Positions 32,587 to 44,950 are shown, numbered from the stretch's first letter. The stretch is 64,000 nt of DNA from Eunapius fragilis (GCA_963681505.1 OY811974.1:7742167-7806166), one strand, 5' to 3'. The notes: a model not told the origin generated them from the letters alone. Made by a program: numbers and translations.

Positions 32587-34333
32587 TTAGCCATTTGCTT
32601 GCAACCATTCTCTTAAGGAATTGCTGCTTTGCTTCCCCTTTGCTTCCCGATGAAGAAGTCCATCAACTGAAGCCACAAAGAAATTGTTTTTAAAAAAGTA
32701 ATGGTGTACAAAAAATATATGCAAAAATATATAGTGTATACTGCACAGCGCTAGACCTACAACATTAAATATAGCGATTGTATAAACGCCACGCCTCATG
32801 GCTATGGACATGGAGGCTCTCTTACTCTTTGCCTCTTGTACCTGTTTATCTTTCGTTCTCACACTTGTGTAGAGTTCTTCAGCCAAACCCAGCTTTAGAA
32901 TGTAGCTATAATGCATTCACAACGTCCGGCGATGTCAATCGGCTTACAGTAGTACTAACAGTTATTACACATGACGCTGCAAAGTGCACTATTGCCCACG
33001 TGTTCGCTCCACATGCTGGTACGGTCACTAATCACATCGCTTTGGTGTACGTATACGTTTCGATCCAGCGCCATTCGAGAACGTCGTTAAGTTATACGTT
33101 TGTTATAGTATATGCACGCAATGTCTCACTTAAAAAAAACCCGCCAGTAGACCATGCAGATGAAGGTGCTTTGAGGTGCTTAATGGAGTTTCCAAATCTG
33201 CCACAATATTGCCCTGCATAAGTACCGAATTCAATTCAAAGGCAAAATAATTCATAGTACTAAGGGCTATGACATGTACATGTATGTATTTCAGTTACAT
33301 ATTACGAGTAGTGATCTTAAAACATATATCTTAATTAACCGCTCATCATAATTGGATTGTCATACCTTCATTATCATCACTATCAGCATCAACAGCATCA
33401 TCTAAACCATCATCATCATCATCAGCCTTTGCTAGCTCAGTATTTTCTGAACCAGTAGAGCTCACAAATTCATGTTTATCCATCCGAGTATAAAACTGCA
33501 GGTCAAAGCAAATACCAGATTGAATGGCGATCTAGGTGGAAGATGTGGAAAAAAATTTGAACCCACCTCAGGAATCAAAACTTAATAAACATAGTATATG
33601 CTATATCCACGCATCATATATGTGTTGGTAATAGGACCCAGATAAGTACACAATTATCCTTACTATACGGTGCAAGTATTTAACTATGTAAGTGTACATG
33701 TACTACTTTATTCATGACTAACCAAATGATCAGGCAACTCTTTGGATGGTCCAAAGTTATCATGGAGGCGAATGTTACTTTTCTCACTCTTGCTACCATG
33801 CCAGTATATCTTGTGCAAATTAGAGTTTGTTTTTCCCTCTATTATATCAATGAGTTCTGGCTGCATGTGTTGATGGATAAACTACACATGGTATGTACCT
33901 TCAATCGATCCATTTCTGCTTTGATATAGTTGAACAGGTGCATATCGGCAGGTCTGTAAAGAATTTGCATGCAGAATTGTTTGCATAATGCAACATTGCA
34001 TAACATAATAATACTTTACCTTGCATAGAAGTCATCTTGATCTTGTGCAGCAGACGCTAGTATATAAAAAAATATGTACAAGATATTACCCATAATGCAT
34101 TTGTATTCAAGCCTTTTTAACCTTAATTATACCGATGACCTAATATTAAAATGCCATATAGTTTATACATATGGGTTTTTTTCTTACTTATGCATTGTTT
34201 TACATCTGTTTCACTATGCTTTGTATCTGAATCTAGACTTAGACTAAGAGTGATGTTATAGTGTACACATACAAACTACATATAATTTACTGACCTGTAT
34301 CATCACTTCCTTCCTTATCAAAAATACCAGTAG
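32587..34333 (-). CDS. Unrecognised acidic multi-exon gene (3' part)
   Basis: Five short exons (34295-34333, 34188-34232, 34020-34056, 33899-33953, 33366-33495) have GT-AG borders whose phases all agree. They read TGIFDKEGSDDT, DSDTKHSETDVKQCI, TSAAQDQDDFYAR, PADMHLFNYIKAEMDRLK, then FYTRMDKHEFVSSTGSEN followed by an Asp-rich run (ADDDDDGLDDAVDADSDDNE). A likely continuation is 33153-33213, an exon beginning near 32892-32907 and ending at 32826 (LGLAEELYTSVRTKDKQVQE), and a terminal exon 32587-32666 ending in LREWLQANG. The 5' end was not found. There are no membrane segments and no family was recognised; it looks like a soluble, charged intracellular protein. Confidence 0.65.
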
Positions 34334-34393
34334 CTGTAAATGAAAAATAACTTGATCTGAATCAATGCGACACAAAAGCCAGTTGATATGTTA

Positions 34394-34675
34394 CCCCCCC
34401 CCCCCCCCCCCCCACCTGTAACATATTCATATTGCCATGCTACAACATTATTTCTATTCCTCCAGCAATAGACAGTAAATATTTCCCCATAGTCTGTGAT
34501 GTTTAGCTAGCACAGCAATATGCAGCAGGGCAGGGGGAAGAGGACAACTGACTATTACCTGACTCCAGCAATGGACAGTGAATTTTTCCCCCTACTCAGG
34601 GACATGTATAGAACAGCCTCTGATGCATAGGTAGCATGGCAATACGGGGAAGGGGGGGGAGGGGGGGGGGGGGGG
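34394..34675. repeat. Duplicated segment between a C-run and a G-run
   Basis: A run of 20 C (34394-34413) and a G-rich run (34640-34675) flank two related segments of about 110 bp, each with TCCAGCAAT-GACAGT-AAT and a following TTCCCC block. The two runs are complementary. Confidence 0.6.
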
Positions 34676-35950
34676 AGACTCTCAGGTATGTTAAGGATGG
34701 CTACACCTATTTGGAATTACCAATATATCAGCAATTTCAGCCATTACAAGATGCCGCATTTCCATAAGGATGCTGTTTTCTTTGTATCAAATATTTGTAC
34801 AATAATCCCACTAATCAATTTAATTGATAGTTGTCATAGCAACCACCCCCGTTTGTAATGTGGGGGGCGTTTCTTAACGTTTTTGCAAAACCCGGATGAT
34901 TAAACATCGATCGTATGGAATAAAAACGTATCTATTTGCTACTGATCTAATAAATGTCACCACTAGTAGGCAAAATGAAGCTTAACATCGTACGCGTAAG
35001 TTGCATTCGAAAACGGTCAATTTTTTTGCTTAATTTTTCGCAGTTTTATAGTTTGCCTGCAAGCGCTCTAAGCGTTTCAAAATACGGATTATTATGCCTA
35101 CCAAGGTAATTAGGTATGGGTATTCCTGGAATAGAAGAGCTGTAGAGACCTGAGAAAATTGATATTCTTATCATCCGGGTTTCCATATTTTAAAAATACT
35201 TCACCGCACGTAACCGTTGTCATAGAAACGACATTATATAATTATAAAGTTAATAAAGTGTTATCAATCCAAAGTGTATGGGACATCATGAATCCTGTGG
35301 TAAGGTCCCCCGTGTAGGAATAAATGATTCCTTTGGCAGCCATTTAAACATTTCATGATCAAGTGTAGCCATGATCAAGTGTAGCTGTTCTATCCATGTG
35401 CCCTGAGAATGGGAAACCATTCACTGATTAAAGTTCAATAGTAGCACAGTTGTGTACCCCACACCTATAGCTACTGTAGCTATATTGCCATCCTGCCAAC
35501 ACCAGATACAGTTGAAGTGTATTAATTCTTAGTGGTACAGTTGTTAGTTGGCATGTGCCACAACCCAAAAGGCTGTTCTGATATGACATCGCCAAAACAA
35601 CAAAGTCACTGAGGGTGCCAGAAAATATCTGCCTGTGCTTGAGATGGCTAACCTAGCTCAAAAATGCAGATGTCTCTATGACATTGTAACTTGTAAGTGC
35701 ATATATGCCTTTAAGATATCAATAACAACTTAATCAATAACCATACAACTGTATAAAATAAGTGTGTGTGTGTGTGTGTGTTCACAAGAAGGCAATAAGA
35801 ATGGAACTACAGCTTCACAATGCAAACACTCATAGCTTCTAATAATAGCTGCACAAGATTTCTCATTTCTTCATTTCCATAGTGGATGATAATCTATTGA
35901 GTGGGAAGAAGAGGGTAAATGAAATGGTTCCAAATGGCATGGGCAACATG
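34676..35950. other. Intergenic, nothing recognised
   Basis: AT-rich with a short TG repeat at 35763-35781. No gene recognised. Confidence 0.4.
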
Positions 35951-35956
35951 TCAAAC

Positions 35957-35997
35957 CACACACACACATGCACACACACACATGCACATACACACGT

Positions 35998-36088
<91 letters not shown>
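35957..36088. repeat. (CA)n microsatellite
   Basis: An imperfect start with CATGCA interruptions, then about 44 uninterrupted CA units from 36001 to 36088. Confidence 0.98.
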
Positions 36089-36089
<1 letters not shown>

Positions 36090-36145
36090 CCCCAAGTACA
36101 TGTAGGTCCAGCACAAACCAATGTGTCAAGCTGGAGTGATTATGG

Positions 36146-36419
36146 ACAAGTAATAAAAACATTCTCTATGTGAAAGTTGGTGGCATATAGGATTGGAATA
36201 AGGCAATAGTGGTATTAAAAGGAAGGAAACAAGGGTCTAATAAGAAGGGGAAATGTAAAAGTCCCATATTTCACCCATTTGTGGGACATTATGCTTGTGT
36301 GCGAAATACAGGGCTATTATACATTTTCCATTCTGTTGTTTCCTTCCTTTTTACACAAATATTGCCTTCAAATCCTATATGCCACCAACTTTCTCATAGA
36401 TAATGTTATTATTACTTGA
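36146..36419. repeat. MITE family A copy, 274 bp
   Basis: Starts ACAAGTAATAAAAACATTCT and ends with ATTACTTG; inner arms carry GAAAGTTGGTGGCATATAGG and the reverse complement. Moderately diverged. Confidence 0.8.
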
Positions 36420-36429
36420 TTAATGTTTT

Positions 36430-36790
36430 TTAAATTTCTGGAGGTGGAAGTGGGGGTTGCATGTAATGGTGGAGCAGGAGGGGTATATTGTATGGAGGGT
36501 GGCATCTACTGAATGGAATGGACCTTGAGAGGCAGTGTCCCGATGTGGAAGTGCTGCATCTAAGGAAATGGGGGGCCTTGTAGTGGTGTGGATGTCCCAA
36601 CATGAAGGGAACTTGATGAAGCTAGCAGGGTGTCCACTGGTGGAAGTCCAATGGACACTATTACAGTACACCTTGCGGAGCTTTTTCAAGCAACATCATT
36701 ATACTCCTGGGTTCATACAGGGAGTAGTTATAGGAAATGATTGCAGTCACAAAAAAACATTTCTTTTACCAATGTTACATTTTAGTCACT
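36430..36790 (-). repeat. Dispersed repeat family C, copy 2
   Basis: Reverse complement of 22860-23240 with extra sequence near the CCAGTGGACACC block. It abuts a family A MITE; copy 1 lies about 250 bp from a family A end, so the two repeats may once have travelled together. Confidence 0.7.
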
Positions 36791-36894
36791 AGGTTTATAG
36801 CAGTGTAATTAATTTCCCCAGCAGTTAACACAGGCCTGCATGTGAAGCCTTACACATACATCAGATAATGCTTTACAACCATAGATGATTTAGA

Positions 36895-37165
36895 GAGAGA
36901 GATTGGAAGCATGGTCACATGGGAGCATACTTCTATAGTGGCACTCCGTGATACGGTAAGAACTATCCCTTGATTAAGAACGCAATCCACATCCACATGA
37001 GCTTGAAACAAATTACACAGTGGGATGCAGCACAGACCAAGCTACACGAACATGCCGTTTAAAACAAATAGTCGCATAGGATGGCAGAGATTAAAAGATA
37101 ATTCATGGAGTGCCACTATAGAAGTATGCTCTCACATGACGAGCTTCCAATCCAATCTACAACGT
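36895..37165. repeat. Inverted-repeat element, about 270 bp
   Basis: TTGGAAGC and AGCATACTTCTATAGTGGCA near 36903-36955 recur in reverse complement near 37100-37152. The interior is non-coding, consistent with a MITE. Confidence 0.7.
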
Positions 37166-37950
37166 GAACCCACGCACATTGATCTTACCTTTTTGATGGT
37201 ATAGTTCAGGCACAGTGTTGGTAGTTGTAAGACCCTACAGCAATGCGGCATCTTTGGAACAAGCTTTGTGACTGGACGTCCGGGTCTCGTATTGAATTTG
37301 CTTAGCAAATCGGACAGGTTTAATATTCATGTACATACCACTAGCAACTACCTATAGGTAGATTTTTAGTCTGTAAAGTAAATAATTACCAATAATTTTC
37401 TGGACTCACTGAGTGAGCTATTAGGCCTTCTACTTTCCTGGTTCAGCCTCATAGCTGTCACGCTCATAGACTTTCTTTTCTGGATTAGCCTAGCTCATAG
37501 CTGATGCACTTATACTCTTTTTCTGCATCAGCCTTGTAGTTTCCGCCCTTCTTTATGGGATTCGCTTTATATCGTGCTCGCCTGGTAACTATTGATAAAG
37601 CGTAGGTGTGACTTACAGTATGCCAGTGAATAGCATAGTAGATATATAGACAGGGTACAAGATTTTTTGTTTATCCAGCCCTGTATAACAAAATAGGTTC
37701 TACTTGCTTTTTTATTTCGCACGATACGTCATAAATGTTTCTGACCCGTTAAGATAAAATCTGGATACATGCTGAAGCGATTAATACTGTTGGCGCTCAT
37801 GGACAATGTTTCTAGCTCAAGTTCTTCGTGGCGGAAGGAAGAAGTGGGAGGAGGAGAATAAAAATGGCGGTGAATAACAGTTGGACTGGGTATGAGACAT
37901 GGGCACGAGTATTTTCATTCTCTAAAAGCGTGCGCAGTTGACACAGAACC
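37166..37950. other. Intergenic with one exon-like stretch
   Basis: Mostly AT-rich with degenerate CTCATAG-containing repeats near 37430-37560. A minus-strand stretch of about 50 bp near 37190-37240 is bounded by CTGTAG and a GTAAGA donor, and could be an isolated exon. Nothing else supports it. Confidence 0.3.
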
Positions 37951-37954
37951 AACA

Positions 37955-38060
37955 CAAAACTGATCCTATTAGTGCTATCGTTCGATAGCGACAAAGAGGG
38001 AAATCATTCGATTCACCGTCGTCCAACCAGACGCGAGTCACGTTTTTAATGACTTCATTA
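37955..38060 (+). repeat. Dispersed repeat family B, copy 3
   Basis: Contains CCTATTAGTGCTATCGTTCG, ATAGCGACAAAGAGGGAAAT and CGAGTCACGTTTTTAATGAC, which match both copies in the 22140-22620 pair. Confidence 0.65.
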
Positions 38061-39419
38061 TACGACATCAATCCTATATGGAACCTGCTTCCACAGGTTC
38101 CGATTATGGGGGACATGCACACATCAGCATGTCTGCATTGCCACCGTACCCCCTGGACTTACAAGAATACAGGGAATGCTGTTACACATCAGATGTATTT
38201 AAAAGTGTGGCATGGGGACAAACACATGGGCTGTCAAAAGACAGGGGGGGGGGGGGGGGGAAAGAGAGATCTGACCTCAATTTTTAGGGAAGTACCCAGA
38301 CCTTGTATATTCAGATGTGGTTGATACACCCTATGCAGCAGTGATATAAACTTTCCACAGATGTTATAATAGACTACATCCCCCCCCCCCCCCATCCCTC
38401 TTCTAAAGGTGAGGGGGCAATGTCCCCTTCCGACAAAAGTGTCCCCTTCCGACAAAAGTCTGGGGGTCCCTGTGCTGCCTACACCACTACACATGTATCC
38501 TGAGGCAACAACCAGGGGACATGGGTGCTGTTTTAGTTTAGCTGGTCATGCCTGTGTAGCAGGTGTCAGTAGGATTGTTTGGGTGGGTGGGCCAGTACAT
38601 AAGGTAACAGGCACACACACATGCACACACAAGCACACACAGTGTGTAGAGGTGGAACACATTCAATAGCCCTCATGAAATGCAAGATGCAAATGTAAAG
38701 CATTTGTGAAAGATACTTATAAACTACATTACTATTTTACAAAGTGTCTTCTCAGACAAGCTGTCAACCAGGCTATAAACTGCAGCTGCTAACATGACCT
38801 CATTCTTATTCATTACCCTTATCATGTATATGGTGGGTACATGTAGTAATATCCTTTGACTCTACACTTCCCAACCCCTTCAGTATTTTGTGCCTCTATA
38901 TGTCCCAACCCCCTCCTCCTCTCAGAAGGGCTTAGTCCCTTCCCCCTCCTCCCCTAAAAAAGGCAGAGTGCCTCACATGTCCTCTTCTGCACTAAGCCCT
39001 TCAGAGGGTAGGAGGGGATTGGGACACACACAGTGCTTAGAGATGGAACTCACAACCATAGCAACCTTGTTACAGGCCATCCACCATCCTGAAGAGAGTG
39101 CAGGTGTCAGTACGATATTTGGGTGGTCACAATAAGCTTCACTTCATCACCTAGCAAGCTGGGAGATACCAAACCCCTGTGAAAAATAGAGACCTCAAAA
39201 CAAATACAAGTATCCACAATCAGATAAAAGGTACATGTAGGCAGCTGGAACAGACAAATACACAACCACATATGTACATAGGCATTGGATATGAATATAA
39301 TATACCAGACAGTAGTTCCATAGGCTCTCAAAAAGTACATCACACTCAGGGCTCTTTAGGCTGCATGGATCAGGCTTGACCCTTTGTACTATTGGAATGT
39401 TTACCACACACACAGGACA
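38061..39419. other. Intergenic, low-complexity tracts
   Basis: A G-run at about 38244-38261 and a C-run at about 38380-38393 form a complementary pair 120 bp apart. CA-rich words lie near 38610-38642. A hairpin-like GGGCTTAGT/ACTAAGCCC pair lies near 38927-39000. No gene recognised. Confidence 0.45.
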
Positions 39420-40240
39420 ACTTAAAAGCCCTGTGAATGTGGTGTACTTTCCAGGGGGTGTGAGGGGTTAAGGAGCATAGCTGACAATAAAGAGCCCTGT
39501 GGGGGTGGTGTACTTTCCAAGAGTGTGAGGGGTTAAAAGGAACATAGCCGACAAAAAGCCCTGTGGGTGTGTGAGGGATTAAGGAACGTAGCCAACAAAA
39601 AGTGGGTGTGGTATTACTTTCCAGAAGTGTGAGGGCTTAAGGAACACAACCGACAAAAAATGAACCCTGTGGGTGTGGTGAGGAGTGTGTGGATTATTGG
39701 CTATGTTCCTTAACCCTCACACTCCTGGAAATAACACCATACCCACAGGGGTCTCTTTTTTGTAGGCTATGTGCCTTAACCCCTCAAACTCCAGGAAAGT
39801 ACACCATACCCACAGGACTCTTTTTGTCGGCTAGGCTCCTTAACGCCTCACACTCATGGAAAGTACACCACACCCACTGGGGTCTGTTTTGTTGGTTATA
39901 TTACTTAACCCTCACAATCGTGGAAAATTCACCACACTCACAGGGCTCTTTTTAGTCCGTTCCTTAACCAGAAAGTTCACCACACCCACAGGGCTCTTTT
40001 TTGTCAGCTGTTGCTTAACCCCTCACACTCCCAGAAAGTTCACCACACCTAAAGGGCTCTTCTTAGTCGGTTACCCCTGCACTCCTCACCACACCCACAG
40101 GGCTCTTTTGCTGGATCTTGATTAACCCCCCCCCCCCCCCCCACCCCGCACTCTTAAATAGTAAAACACACCCATAGGGCTCTTTTTATCAGCCTAATCT
40201 TAACCCCCACAGTTTCTTTCAAATTAGACCACACCTGTTC
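39420..40240. repeat. Head-to-head tandem array, about 60-bp unit
   Basis: From about 39420 to 39690 the unit runs as CCCTGTGG-TGTGGTGTACTTTCC then GTGTGAGGGGTTAAGGA. From about 39695 to 40240 the reverse complement is tandemly repeated (TCCTTAACCCCTCACACTCC, GGAAAGTACACCACACCCAC, AGGGCTCTTTTTG). Units are diverged and roughly 60 bp, with about four in the first orientation and eight in the second. Confidence 0.85.
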
Positions 40241-40890
40241 TTTAAGTCTGCTAAGCAGGCCACACCAACACTATACTGCTCACAACATGAGTAGCCTTGT
40301 TACAGGCAATCCACCATCCGCAAGTGAAACGAAGAGGACAATAGAAAAGCGAGGGAACATGCATTCTTTATCACGGGACTATTTATTCCGTGATAAAGGT
40401 AGCGATGAGTAAATATAATACGAAGTGGCCATTTGATATGAAAACAAGTACAAAAATTACCCAAAGGTCTGGGAACGATAAACCTGTCAATTTATTTTTG
40501 TGCATGCGTAAGATGCGTTTATACTTTAGTGCTACAAAACGAGTCTTTTCGCGATGAAAATTACAGCACTCGTCGTTTTATTAGTTACCTATGATGAGGC
40601 ATTCTTAAATTCTGGAAATAAAGTTAATTCATTTTAATTAATAATTTGTTGTTTTGAAAACATGATAAAATTTATTGGTGAAATCAGAAATTTGATATCA
40701 TTATCCTAACGTAACTTACTATTCATGTCCTCAATTGCTGGCCATGTAGAAAACAGACTTTCCTTAGAGAGACAAAACGAACAATAGATTCTCTTAGAAT
40801 ACCTTTTATTTAATTTTTTAAAATTAATTCTTATGAATAAATCCAAATATACAAAACAATGCACAAAAAACAAAAGTGTTACTGATAGAT
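40241..40890. other. Intergenic, nothing recognised
   Basis: A block near 40290-40325 (CCTTGTTACAGGCAATCCAC) repeats sequence at 39065-39095 on the other side of the array. Otherwise AT-rich without a gene. Confidence 0.4.
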
Positions 40891-40892
40891 CA

Positions 40893-41309
40893 TTAGACTG
40901 AGGATGGTATCTTACCCTCAACAGTGGCAAAGGTAAGGTCATGTTCGTAAATAGGGTGGTGATGTGATGACCTGCTTCCACTAATGCACAAAACAGCAGC
41001 ATGAAAGGAAGCATAAGAGAGTCCAGTGCGTAGCCAGCTAACTACAAGAGAATAGGGTTTGTCCTGCTTGATGGAAATCATGTCTGCCAAATGCCTGTAA
41101 AATATTGAACACTCACGAGCCATTCCTCCTGTTGTACTAAAAACCAGTGGTGTAAAGACCCCATGCTCAACCCATTGACTTTTTTTTTCTGATTCATGTC
41201 TGTGGTATACTGCTGGCAAGTCCATGGAACGGTAGCTTGGAGCATTAGGGTGGAAAACCCTTACATCAAAGTAAGCATCCCTAAACACATCATCACACAC
41301 ATAACCCAC
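40893..41309 (-). pseudogene. Retroelement protein remnant, DVRVFHPNAPS family (family 2)
   Basis: One open minus-strand frame reads FDVRVFHPNAPSYRSMDLPA, VYHRHESEKKSQWVEHGVF, TPLVFSTTGGMARECSIFYR and LSYASFHAAVLCISGSRSS. This corresponds to a conserved C-terminal region of reverse-transcriptase proteins abundant in cnidarian and sponge genomes, where the FFDVRVFNPNAPS strand is thought to belong to a nuclease fold. No reverse transcriptase lies upstream in the window, so this is a truncated copy. The frame is open, suggesting a young fragment. Confidence 0.65.
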
Positions 41310-42177
41310 AGATACTTAGGATAGAACTGATATTCTTTTGGCATGAATCCCGTGCTATCATTTATAGTGCATGAAAACTGTGTTTCTGGACTTGTGTGTG
41401 GACTGTGAGCACAAGTACACCACATTTAGAACACAATTACATATACACTGAAGTACCCATGAAAATACTACAGTTATGTGATAACTATCCTGTGTGTTCT
41501 GTGTGTGGTGCACACATACACACCTGCTCACTCAATTCAACAGTCCACAAACACTATTCACTCCCCCCCCACACACGCACCATGTACAATTCATGTATGG
41601 CAAAGAGCTCTCACCAACACTAACTTTGATCCTTCAAACACCACCCTGAAAAACATAATAGCATACTTGTGATGCTCTCAATGAACTCTTTGAAGTTGGG
41701 ATATTATGTCACCCCTCCCTCCCTCACTCCCTCCCTCCCTCCCTCTTGCAAATGACCATACGTGGTAAAATTACTACACCAATTTGTTCTTCGTTATAAG
41801 GAGTCTTCTTACAACCCAATAATTCCTTGTGGTCACACACTTACACACATTCTCACACTGTTCAGTCCACACGTTCACACACTTACATTTTGCAATGGCA
41901 TAAGTAATGTCATGGTAAACAGTGGAAATAAAATAGGACTGAAAAAGGACACTATACACTGGCTAAATAAATTAAGTGTACCACATTGGGTATACACCTC
42001 CATTTATTAGGTATATATACCCCTCAAAGTATAGCATCTCATTGCTCCTTCCATCCTGGACTGGTGTCTTGCATGTACTGGAGTAGTGCGTTGTATGCAC
42101 AGGCATGTTGTGGACCATGCAACATGAACATGTACCTACATGTACATGTAAATAGAGCACCTCATCTACATTATCAT
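41310..42177. other. Intergenic, nothing recognised
   Basis: Contains a short C-run near 41563-41570 and a CCCT-type tandem at 41714-41745. No gene recognised. Confidence 0.4.
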
Positions 42178-43100
42178 GTCCCATAGCTTTCACTACATGG
42201 TCCTGTCCCATAGCCTTCACTACATGGTCCAGTCCCATAGCCTTCACTACATGGCCCTGTCCCATAGCCTTCACTATATGGTCCTGTCCCATAGCCTTCA
42301 CTATATGATCCTGCCCATAGCCTTCACTAGATGATCCTGTCCCATAGCCTCCACTACATGGTCCTGTCCCATAGCCTTCACTACATGGTCCTGTCCCATA
42401 GCCTTCACTACATGGTCCTGTCCCATAGCCTCCACTACATGGCCCTGTCCCGTAGCCTCCACTACATGGTCCTATCCCATAGCCTTCACTACATGGTCCT
42501 GTCCCATAGCCTCCACTACATGGTCCTGTCCCATAGCCTTCACTACATGGTCCTGTCCCATAGCCTTCACTACAAGGTCCTGTCCCATAGCCTTCACTAC
42601 ATGGTCCTGTCCCATAGCCTTCACTACGTGATCCTGTCCCATAGCCTTCACTACTTGATCCTATCCCATAGCCTTCACTACATGGTCCTGTCCCATAGCC
42701 TTCACTACATGGTCCTGTCCCATAGCCTTCACTACATGGTCCTGTCCCATAGCCTTCACTACATGGTCCTGTCCCATAGCCTTCACTACAAGGTCCTGTC
42801 CCATAGCCTTCACTACATGGTCCTGTCCCATAGCCTTCACTACATGGTCCTGTCCCATAGCCTTCACTACTTGATCCTATCCCATAGCCTTCACTACATG
42901 GTCCTGTCCCATAGCCTTCACTACATGATCCTGTCCCATAGCCTTCACTACATGGCCCTGTCCCGTAGCCTCCACTACATGGTCCTATCCCATAGCCTTC
43001 ACTACATGGTCCTGTCCCATAGCCTTCACTACATGGTCCTGTCCCATAGCCTTCACTACATGGTCCTGTCCCATAGCCTTCACTGCATGGTCCTGTCTCA
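42178..43100. repeat. 27-bp minisatellite, about 34 copies
   Basis: The unit is CCTTCACTACATGGTCCTGT plus CCCATAG. Because 27 is a multiple of three, frames stay open on both strands: plus gives a nine-residue MVLSHSLHY repeat (277 codons) and minus gives KAMGQDHVV. Higher-order variants (CTACTTGATCCTAT, CCACTACATGGCCC) recur at matching spacings, which suggests segmental duplication within the array. No start context or splice evidence supports a real gene. Confidence 0.95.
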
Positions 43101-43240
43101 GAGCCCTAAGTCATTTTTTAAACCTCTCAATAGTGCACAGTCTGGATTTGAGCATATGCAGTAGAGGCATGAGATGCCATTGACATGTAGCAGAGGCCAT
43201 AGCACTCTTCTGGATGTGCTTTAAGTGTGTGTGTGTGTGT

Positions 43241-43400
43241 AGAGAAATGCACCCACCTCCTGTTGGCAAATGAACTTTGTGATATTCAACGCCATTTACA
43301 GAACAGTACCAGTAAACTAACCAGCACCCTGCAATGAAATCAGAAAGCACAAGGTACTCTTATAACACACCATGGTGGTCATCCTGTACTTGGTAAGGGA
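43241..43400 (+). repeat. Direct duplication, copy 1 (160 bp)
   Basis: Highly similar to 44009-44167 from AGAGAAATGCACCCACC to GGTGGTCATCCTGTACTTG, with about a dozen differences. Confidence 0.85.
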
Positions 43401-43410
43401 GGACACTAAA

Positions 43411-43620
43411 CTATACGGGCTTCTGCAATTAGATGCTATTACGCTCGGCAACTGTGAATGCACTTACACTGAATTCCCAGTTGCTGAACGTAAGTGCATC
43501 TAATTGTGGAAGCCCGAAGCCCTATTATGCATATATGCATGTACATATCATGTTGATAGGTGAGCGATTTTTTTATCTTGCTTTTAAAAGCAAGATAAAA
43601 AATTGCTCACTTATCAGCAT
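43411..43620. repeat. Two hairpin elements side by side
   Basis: A hairpin at about 43415-43517 has arms CGGGCTTCTGCAATTAGATG and its near reverse complement. A second at about 43558-43617 has arms around GCAAGATAAAAAA. The first shares its arm with sequence near 44990-45020. Confidence 0.6.
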
Positions 43621-43689
43621 CGTACGTACGCATAATTATACTTTTTGACCTGAAGAAATCATCAAGTAATGTACGATCATCACAGTGTA

Positions 43690-43870
43690 AAAGGCATTAC
43701 TATACAGTACTGTATAACGTGTGTATTCTTCTGTTATCCACACGTTATACACTTCAGTATAACATTGCGTATTGATGTATAACAATAAAAGTATAACACC
43801 GAGTATAACAGAAGTATAACATTGAGTATACCTATGTATAACAACGCAATATAACACACTCATGATATTC
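43690..43870. repeat. Cluster of GTATAAC motifs
   Basis: The octamer-like word TGTATAAC or its reverse complement occurs many times at irregular spacing. A second cluster is at 45255-45345. No gene is associated. Confidence 0.6.
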
Positions 43871-44008
43871 ATAATCCTCATTTCCAAGCAACACAATTAT
43901 GTGAAACCACAACTTTGATAAAGTAACATCCTAAGTCCATGCATGATGCGGTTAGCATAAAGGTTACGTCTTTGTGGATGTCATATCTGCTCTCCTGTCC
44001 CAGTGTGT

Positions 44009-44950
44009 AGAGAAATGCACCCACCTTCTGTTGGCAAATGAACTTTGTGATATTCTACACCATACACAGAACAGTACCAGTAAACTAACCAGCACATTGC
44101 GATGAAATCAGAAAGCACAAGGTACTCTTATAACACACCATGGTGGTCATCCTGTACTTGTAAGGAAGGCAACATGACCTCTCAGAACCTGTGTAATATT
44201 AATATTCTAATGCACATCACATAGCAGAGCAGTGCCCATTGAACTAACCATTCATCAGCAAGATGTCAAAAGCACCATGCACTCTAAAGCCACCATGGTG
44301 GTCATCCGGTAACACTTGGCTTCAACCTGTGTGATATTCCACATGTTGTACACCATACAAAAAGCATCACCCATTGTACTTATCACACATTGCCAGGACA
44401 TCACAAGCACCATGCACTCCACAGACACCATGTGTAAGAAAGGCAACACTTGGCTTCAACCTGTGTGATATTCTAAATGTTGCAAACCATACACAAAGCA
44501 AACTTTACCCACTTGGAGGACACTATAGTAGGCATCCTGAAAGAGAGACAACACTTGGATTCAAACAACTTTCTAAATGTTGCACATCATACAAAAAGCA
44601 GCACCGATTTAACATATAAGATGCCAATAGAACCATACACTCTTAGGTCAACATTTTGGACATCGTGTAAGAAAGGCAACACTTGGCTTCAAACAATTGC
44701 AATATTCTAAATGTTGCACACCATACACAGAGCAGCACCCATTGAACTTACCACACGTTGGCAGGTTGCCAAGATACAAGAAGCACTATGCACAGTGGAG
44801 GCCAATTTTATGGTCACCTGGAAGAAAGGCAAGACTCGGCTTCAAACAACCTGTGCGGTGTTCTAAATGTTCCACACCATACACAAAAAGGCGAAGGAAG
44901 ACACATACTTGCAGAACAACAAATAGGTCACAGGTGTATTGAAAAGATGC
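44009..44950 (+). repeat. Duplicated and degenerate tandem units, about 150 bp
   Basis: 44009-44167 is the second copy of 43241-43400. It is followed to about 44950 by four to five diverged units sharing GGCAACACTTGGCTTCAA, CTGTGTGATATTCTAAATGT, CACACCATACACA-AGCA and ACCATGCACTC blocks. Confidence 0.75.

Noticed and set aside
35863-36173. His/Thr and Cys/Val repeat proteins
   Set aside because: These frames are translations of a CA/TG microsatellite.
42178-43100. CRISPR-like regular repeat
   Set aside because: Units are contiguous 27-bp tandem repeats without unique spacers, and the window is eukaryotic.
42331-43164. 277-codon protein of MVLSHSLHY repeats
   Set aside because: It is a by-product of a 27-bp minisatellite; the opposite strand is open too and there is no flanking coding sequence.
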